A stretch of DNA of 64,000 nucleotides, taken from assembly GCF_046250185.1 (NCBI RefSeq), contig NZ_CP176469.1, one strand, 5' to 3'. Source of the DNA: Litorimonas sp046250185. Lineage in GTDB: Bacteria; Pseudomonadota; Alphaproteobacteria; Caulobacterales; Maricaulaceae. Position numbers and translations under genes: made by a program. Under the pieces are notes generated by a model. That model was not told where the DNA came from. It worked only from the letters and a program-made list of their open reading frames with translations, and did not search any database. Below, in pieces: positions 58,964 to 64,000 of this stretch. The first letter of the stretch is position 1. Each line of letters opens with the position of its first letter.

Positions 58964-61900
58964 TTAGAAGCGATATTTCAGCCTGACTTGTCCGCCGAAT
59001 GATGTGTAAGTGTCAGAGAATTTTCCGTCCACTGTCGCGCCAACTGACAGAGCATCGGACGAAATCCAATTAAACCCAACTTGCCCGTCAATTCGCGTAT
59101 CTTCCATTTCCAGAGTTGATAGCGAAAGTGTCTGGTTAGCATAGCCGATATTTAAATTATCTTGATCTCCTGATAGATCGCTCACGAGAGCAACCGAGAC
59201 AAAATAGTCCGAGAAGGAGTCGGCATTTTCAACCTGCGTGCCCAGCTTTACGCCCGCGCGCCCTTCCAAATAATCACTGTCACGATCCGCAAATGATATG
59301 TCTAGTCCGCCAGTTTCTGCATAAGCATCCGCTGAAATTGAGCCGTATTGAACGCCAATTAGCGGCTCAACATAATATGTCTCGGCAAACCCGTAGCGAT
59401 AGCTGGCGAGGCCTTGCGCATAGAAGCCGCCAATATCGTAAGTGCCTTCGATACGTTCAAAGGCCTGCCGCTCGCTATCGACATCTCCCGTCGCGTAGCC
59501 AAGCTGACCGCTTAACCCTAGAGCGCCCGCACGATAAGAGCCGTACGCTGTGACATGATAAAGGCTGATATCCAGTCGATCCTGCGCTGTGCGGTCTGTT
59601 TCAATATCGATATTCGAGTACCCCCCCGACACACCGATAATGCCGTTATCCCCCGCAGCAAAATCATAGCCGAGGGCGAGGCTGTAATTCACAGCATCAT
59701 AGCCGCTAAACTGCGTGTCCCCATTTGACAGGTTATCCTGATACGCTTTTTGCAAGCCACCCTGCAGCCAAGCCCCCGTTTCAGTCGCGTAGGAGTCTGT
59801 CGCACCCGTTGACATAAAGCTTGTCGATGCAAGTTTAACGGGCTTGCTCAAAGAAGCAGATCTGTCGAGGTTGGACATGCGGTTTTCGACCACATTTCCA
59901 AGAGATCCCATGACGCGGAAGACTTGCTGTTCAGCGCCGCGAGACAGGTCAGGAATTAGTTTTTCAATCTCACCCTCAACACCCGCTTGAGTGCTGAACC
60001 CGGCCAAGGCTGAAAATGCGTCAGTATTGTTCAAGTCGCCGTCGTTAAAGGCCGACAACACACTGTCACCGAATTTGTTCAAATTGCTATCGGTGAACGT
60101 CAGCATGACTTCAGGCTCTGGCTCCGGCTCTGGTGTTGGCGTCGGAGTCGGCGTAGGCGTCGGTGTTGGCGTCGGTGTAGGTGTTGGCGTAGGCGTCGGT
60201 GTCGGCGTTGGTGTCGGTGTCGGCGTAGGTGTAGGCGTAGGTGTTGGCGTCGGTGTCGGCGTAGGCGTTGGAGTTGGCGTCGGCGTTGGTGTCGGAGTCG
60301 GCGTTGGCGTTGGCGTAGGCGTCGGTGTCGGTGTCGGCGTCGGTGTCGGTGTTGGCGTCGGGGTTGGCGTCGGCGTCGGGGTTGGCGTCGGCGTTGGTGT
60401 AGGCGTCGGTGTCGGTGTCGGCGTAGGTGTAGGCGTAGGTGTTGGCGTCGGTGTCGGCGTAGGTGTCGGCGTCGGCGTTGGAGTTGGCGTCGGCGTTGGT
60501 GTCGGAGTCGGCGTTGGCGTAGGCGTCGGTGTCGGTGTCGGCGTCGGTGTGGGTGTTGGCGTCGGGGTTGGCGTCGGCGTCGGGGTTGGCGTCGGCGTTG
60601 GTGTAGGCGTCGGCGTCGGCGTCGGTGTTGGTGTCGGAGTCGGAGTCGGCGTAGGCGTTGGCGTCGGTGTCGGCGTCGGTGTTGGAGTCGGTGTTGGCGT
60701 TGGCGTAGGCGTTGGCGTCGGCGTCGGCGTCGGGGTTGGCGTCGGTGTTGGCGTCGGCGTTGGCGTTGGCGTCGGTGTCGGTGTCGGTGTTGGCGTCGGC
60801 GTTGGTGTCGGTGTCGGTGTTGGCGTCGGCGTTGGTGTTGGTGTTGGTGTTGGTGTCGGCGTTGGTGTTGGTGTCGTGGCAGCCGTCGTGACAACCACTA
60901 AGTCCCCTCCCGCATCTGCCACAGTGACAAAGTCCAGCAAGAAGCTGGTATCTGCGATTTGCGAGACAAGTGTGGCGTCATTTGTCAGCGTCCCGCCCAC
61001 ATCAATCAGCGTAAACTCCTGATCAATCGCAGAGACTGTGTTCGTATCCGTCACGGTCACGGTAGAGCCCGTATTGAGGGTCACATCGCCCGCAACTGTG
61101 ACAGTCGGATTGCCGAGATTAAACAACAAGTCCCCGTCACTGGTCAGGTTCCCGTCAATCGTCCGCGCCCCGTCAAAGCTTAGCGTCACGCCGCTATCGA
61201 CAATGACATTCACGCTTTGCAGCACATCACTGGTCAGCACAAAGTCCGCTGTCGTAAAGTTCAGCGTATCCACAAAGTTCAATGTCCCGAGGAAATCCCC
61301 GAGCAAAGCCCCGCCCTGCTGCGTGAAGGTGATCGCCTCACCTGCATTGGACGCATCAAACGACGCACGTGTGCCGCTGATCGTGCCCGCATTGACAAAG
61401 GTGTTATTGACCGCGGCAACCGCCACGTCTTCTAGAATGACTTCCACAGTCGGCGCTGCGTCTGTGCCGCCAACCTCAACGTCAATCGTCGTGCTGGTGA
61501 CTTGAACCCCCGCATCATCTCCAGAGATCACGCCACCCGCCAAGTTATTGAGGGTCACGCCTGCGCCAGAGATAAACACCCCGTCGCCCGATGTACTCGT
61601 GATCGTGCCGCTATTATTGATCGTCAGGTCATGCTCTGCATGGGCGCCGTTAATATAGATGCCGCGCTGCGTGCCGCTAATAATACCGCCCGTCTCGTTC
61701 GTGATCGTCCCTGAGATCACAGCGTCTTGCTCGACCCGGATCGCCGCATTGCTGCTATTATCGCGGACGGACGAGATTGTGCCTGAGTTCGTGATGTTGA
61801 CCTCGACCTGACATAAAACCAGCGTGTTGTTCTCAAGACAACCGCGCTCAATGCTGTTCGTGTTGCCAGGATCGCCGTTAAAGTTGATCGCATCCGCGTC

Positions 61901-64000
61901 GCTATCCGTGCCCGTGTTCGAGATCGTGCCGCTATTGTTGAGCGTGAAGCGCGCCGTGCCGTCTTCGTCGCCCCGCGTGCCGCTGGACGGATCCGTGCCC
62001 AGCAATGTATCAATCCCAATGGTCGCGCCGCCCACACTCGTGATCGTGCCTGTGTTCGTGATCGTGTTGACCGCGCCGTCCGCATCTCGGTCATAGTAAA
62101 CGACAGCTTCCGTGGCTTCGCCCGTGCCCGCAATCACGCCAGCATTGACCAGTGTGGACTGATCACCCTCAAAGAAAATAACGCCGTCTACGCCCTGCAA
62201 AGTAGCGCCGTCCGCAACATTAATCGTCAGCAGATCTTCGTTATTATCCATGAAGATCACAACATCTTCATCGCTTCCATCCGTGCTGGTCAGCGTTGTC
62301 CCGCCCGCAATGTTAATCGTCACATTGTCCTGGCTGTTATTCTCCAGCTCAATCACATCACCGCTCGAAACAACACACTCCCCATTCACATCAACATTCA
62401 CCGTCGCACCAGACCCAGACGCAGGATTAGACAAAGGAAAATCAGCGCAGGAAGTGACAGTGACAACTGTTGCCGTAGGCGTAGGTGTCGGCGTCGGTGT
62501 AGGTGTTGGCGTAGGCGTCGGTGTCGGCGTTGGTGTCGGTGTTGGAGTCGGTGTAGGCGTTGGTGTTGGCGTCGGCGTTGGTGTTGGCGTCGGCGTTGGT
62601 GTTGGCGTCGGCGTCGGCGTTGGCGTCGGTGTCGGCGTCGGAGTTGGCGTAGGCGTTGGCGTCGGTGTCGGTGTTGGCGTCGGCGTCGGTGTTGGCGTCG
62701 GCGTCGGAGTCGGCGTAGGTGTTGGTGTTGGTGTTGGTGTTGGTGTTGGTGTTGGTGTCGGTGTCGGCGTCGGTGTCGTGGCAGCCGTCGTGACAACCAC
62801 TAAGTCCCCTCCCGCATCTGCCACAGTGACAAAGTCCAGCAAGAAGCTGGTATCTGCGATTTGCGAGACAAGTGTGGCGTCATTTGTCAGCGTCCCGCCC
62901 ACATCAATCAGCGTAAACTCCTGATCAATCGCAGAGACTGTGTTCGTATCCGTCACGGTCACGGTAGAGCCCGTATTGAGGGTCACATCGCCCGCAACTG
63001 TGACAGTCGGATTGCCGAGATTAAACAACAAGTCCCCGTCACTGGTCAGGTTCCCGTCAATCGTCCGCGCCCCGTCAAAGCTTAGCGTCACGCCGCTATC
63101 GACAATGACATTCACGCTTTGCAGCACATCACTGGTCAGCACAAAGTCCGCTGTCGTAAAGTTCAGCGTATCCACAAAGTTCAATGTCCCGAGGAAATCC
63201 CCGAGCAAAGCCCCGCCCTGCTGCGTGAAGGTGATCGCCTCACCTGCATTGGACGCATCAAACGACGCACGTGTGCCGCTGATCGTGCCCGCATTGACAA
63301 AGGTGTTATTGACCGCGGCAACCGCCACGTCTTCTAGAATGACTTCCACAGTCGGCGCTGCGTCTGTGCCGCCAACCTCAACGTCAATCGTCGTGCTGGT
63401 GACTTGAACCCCCGCATCATCTCCAGAGATCACGCCACCCGCCAAGTTATTGAGGGTCACGCCTGCGCCAGAGATAAACACCCCGTCGCCCGATGTATTC
63501 GTGATCGTGCCGCTATTATTGATCGTCAGGTCATGCTCTGCATGGGCGCCGTTAATATAGATGCCGCGCTGCGTGCCGCTAATAATACCGCCCGTCTCGT
63601 TCGTGATCGTCCCTGAGATCACAGCGTCTTGCTCGACCCGGATCGCCGCATTGCTGCTATTATCGCGGACGGACGAGATTGTGCCTGAGTTCGTGATGTT
63701 GACCTCGACCTGACATAAAACCAGCGTGTTGTTCTCAAGACAACCGCGCTCAATGCTGTTCGTGTTGCCAGGATCGCCGTTAAAGTTGATCGCATCCGCG
63801 TCGCTATCCGTGCCCGTGTTCGAGATCGTGCCGCTATTGTTGAGCGTGAAGCGCGCCGTGCCGTCTTCGTCGCCCCGCGTGCCGCTGGACGGATCCGTGC
63901 CCAGCAATGTATCAATCCCAATGGTCGCGCCGCCCACACTCGTGATCGTGCCTGTGTTCGTGATCGTGTTGACCGCGCCGTCCGCATCTCGGTCATAGTA
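58964..64000 (-). CDS. Giant autotransporter adhesin, 5' end outside the window
   Basis: At least 1,678 residues; the N-terminus lies beyond 64000. The C-terminal autotransporter barrel starts near GAWLQGGLQKAYQ, about 290 residues before the end, and closes with the aromatic RLKYRF. Before it come EPEPEPE and a (PT)n stalk of about 120 dipeptides. Then a passenger block rich in beta-helix-like repeats (NNSGTI-type), a second stalk of about 50 PT units, and a second nearly identical passenger block running off the window. It likely forms a long surface fibre for adhesion or self-association. Only two Cys pairs per passenger block are seen. A terminator follows the stop. Confidence 0.9.
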   Translation of the reverse strand, partial: YYDRDADGAVNTITNTGTITSVGGATIGIDTLLGTDPSSGTRGDEDGTARFTLNNSGTISNTGTDSDADAINFNGDPGNTNSIERGCLENNTLVLCQVEVNITNSGTISSVRDNSSNAAIRVEQDAVISGTITNETGGIISGTQRGIYINGAHAEHDLTINNSGTITNTSGDGVFISGAGVTLNNLAGGVISGDDAGVQVTSTTIDVEVGGTDAAPTVEVILEDVAVAAVNNTFVNAGTISGTRASFDASNAGEAITFTQQGGALLGDFLGTLNFVDTLNFTTADFVLTSDVLQSVNVIVDSGVTLSFDGARTIDGNLTSDGDLLFNLGNPTVTVAGDVTLNTGSTVTVTDTNTVSAIDQEFTLIDVGGTLTNDATLVSQIADTSFLLDFVTVADAGGDLVVVTTAATTPTPTPTPTPTPTPTPTPTPTPTPTPTPTPTPTPTPTPTPTPTPTPTPTPTPTPTPTPTPTPTPTPTPTPTPTPTPTPTPTPTPTPTPTPTPTPTPTPTPTATVVTVTSCADFPLSNPASGSGATVNVDVNGECVVSSGDVIELENNSQDNVTINIAGGTTLTSTDGSDEDVVIFMDNNEDLLTINVADGATLQGVDGVIFFEGDQSTLVNAGVIAGTGEATEAVVYYDRDADGAVNTITNTGTITSVGGATIGIDTLLGTDPSSGTRGDEDGTARFTLNNSGTISNTGTDSDADAINFNGDPGNTNSIERGCLENNTLVLCQVEVNITNSGTISSVRDNSSNAAIRVEQDAVISGTITNETGGIISGTQRGIYINGAHAEHDLTINNSGTITSTSGDGVFISGAGVTLNNLAGGVISGDDAGVQVTSTTIDVEVGGTDAAPTVEVILEDVAVAAVNNTFVNAGTISGTRASFDASNAGEAITFTQQGGALLGDFLGTLNFVDTLNFTTADFVLTSDVLQSVNVIVDSGVTLSFDGARTIDGNLTSDGDLLFNLGNPTVTVAGDVTLNTGSTVTVTDTNTVSAIDQEFTLIDVGGTLTNDATLVSQIADTSFLLDFVTVADAGGDLVVVTTAATTPTPTPTPTPTPTPTPTPTPTPTPTPTPTPTPTPTPTPTPTPTPTPTPTPTPTPTPTPTPTPTPTPTPTPTPTPTPTPTPTPTPTPTPTPTPTPTPTPTPTPTPTPTPTPTPTPTPTPTPTPTPTPTPTPTPTPTPTPTPTPTPTPTPTPTPTPTPTPTPTPTPTPTPTPTPTPTPTPTPTPTPTPTPTPTPTPTPTPTPTPTPTPTPTPTPTPTPTPTPTPTPTPTPTPTPTPTPTPTPTPTPTPTPEPEPEPEVMLTFTDSNLNKFGDSVLSAFNDGDLNNTDAFSALAGFSTQAGVEGEIEKLIPDLSRGAEQQVFRVMGSLGNVVENRMSNLDRSASLSKPVKLASTSFMSTGATDSYATETGAWLQGGLQKAYQDNLSNGDTQFSGYDAVNYSLALGYDFAAGDNGIIGVSGGYSNIDIETDRTAQDRLDISLYHVTAYGSYRAGALGLSGQLGYATGDVDSERQAFERIEGTYDIGGFYAQGLASYRYGFAETYYVEPLIGVQYGSISADAYAETGGLDISFADRDSDYLEGRAGVKLGTQVENADSFSDYFVSVALVSDLSGDQDNLNIGYANQTLSLSTLEMEDTRIDGQVGFNWISSDALSVGATVDGKFSDTYTSFGGQVRLKYRF
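60132..60876 (-). repeat. Long Pro-Thr hexanucleotide tract
   Basis: About 124 copies of a GGNGTN hexamer (plus strand), coding Pro-Thr on the minus strand. Third positions vary in all four bases. A higher-order repeat of 198 bp starts at 60223 and again at 60421, with small differences in whole hexamers. Confidence 0.9.
60868..62098 (-). repeat. Passenger unit 2 of the autotransporter tandem duplication
   Basis: 1,231 bp repeated at an offset of exactly 1,902 bp (62770-64000). By eye only one substitution was found (TITS versus TITN, near 61591/63487). The unit also includes the CADFPLSNPASGSG start segment and continues to the shorter PT tract. Confidence 0.9.
62473..62778 (-). repeat. Short Pro-Thr hexanucleotide tract
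   Basis: About 51 GGNGTN hexamers separating the two passenger units. Its codon pattern differs from the long tract even directly beside the otherwise identical flank, so the tracts change much faster than the passenger sequence. Confidence 0.9.
62770..64000 (-). repeat. Passenger unit 1 of the tandem duplication, truncated by the window
   Basis: Copy of 60868-62098 shifted by 1,902 bp and running to the window edge, so more units may follow beyond it. Confidence 0.9.

Noticed and set aside
59991..61022. 343-codon plus-strand ORF of Val-Gly repeats and Arg/His-rich frames across the same tract
   Set aside because: Antisense readings of the Pro-Thr repeat; a GGNGTN hexamer is open in several frames. 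No SD or start context.
60132..62778. Possible CRISPR-like array from the dense repeats
   Set aside because: No unique spacers; a coding hexamer repeat inside one long ORF.

Overview
The window looks like chromosome of a marine alphaproteobacterium, most likely of the Hyphomonadaceae / Maricaulales type. This is an inference, not an identification. It rests on a CtrA-type TTAA-N7-TTAA box, an ECF sigma/ChrR pair, an alphaproteobacterial PrsD/PrsE-like type I exporter, a large TonB-dependent receptor, an alginate lyase and moderate GC content. There is no phage, integrase, IS element, CRISPR array or rRNA operon. One tRNA (anticodon CAU) is present.

Layout. 0-7.1 kb is housekeeping: purD, a secreted amidohydrolase, ribF, a MaoC hydratase, a HAD phosphatase, csaA, a thiamine-phosphate synthase and a Sel1-repeat protein. 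7.1-12.5 kb holds oxidoreductases and small-molecule enzymes: a flavoprotein monooxygenase-like protein, an FGE-fold protein, a class II aldolase, a DUF3445 protein and alanine dehydrogenase. The last is divergent from an Lrp/AsnC regulator, with a clear palindrome between them. 13.1-17.5 kb has a PL7 alginate lyase and a type I secretion ABC/HlyD pair. 17.7-24.3 kb has lptD, a ferredoxin-NADP reductase, a GFA-family protein, folE, and a DUF1499 + alpha/beta hydrolase pair. 24.7-29.1 kb is a two-gene RND efflux operon behind a 400-nt regulatory region with two palindromes.

30-34 kb carries a LOG-family hydrolase and a four-gene minus-strand cluster: a stand-alone photolyase FAD domain, a separate photolyase antenna-like domain, a renalase-like flavoprotein, and free methionine-(R)-sulfoxide reductase. 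33.8-37.6 kb is gap plus a divergent PEP carboxylase, behind a perfect LacI-type palindrome; the carboxylase seems to start at an AUC codon. 37.7-39 kb is chrR-rpoE. 40-46 kb has uvrB, a sterol-desaturase-like protein and divergent glpD / glpK.

46.3-55.6 kb is the most system-like segment. It is a single-strand run of LysR regulator, TonB receptor, D-amino-acid dehydrogenase, M14 carboxypeptidase lipoprotein, N-acyl-D-amino-acid deacylase lipoprotein and DAACS symporter, with overlapping stop/start codons. I read it as a dedicated locus for importing and degrading D-amino-acid-containing (acyl-)peptides. 55.6-58.8 kb has a gene-poor gap, a small membrane protein, proA and a sulfotransferase. 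From 58.96 kb to the right edge is a giant autotransporter, open at its 5' end, built from a 1,902-bp near-identical tandem unit joined by long Pro-Thr tracts.
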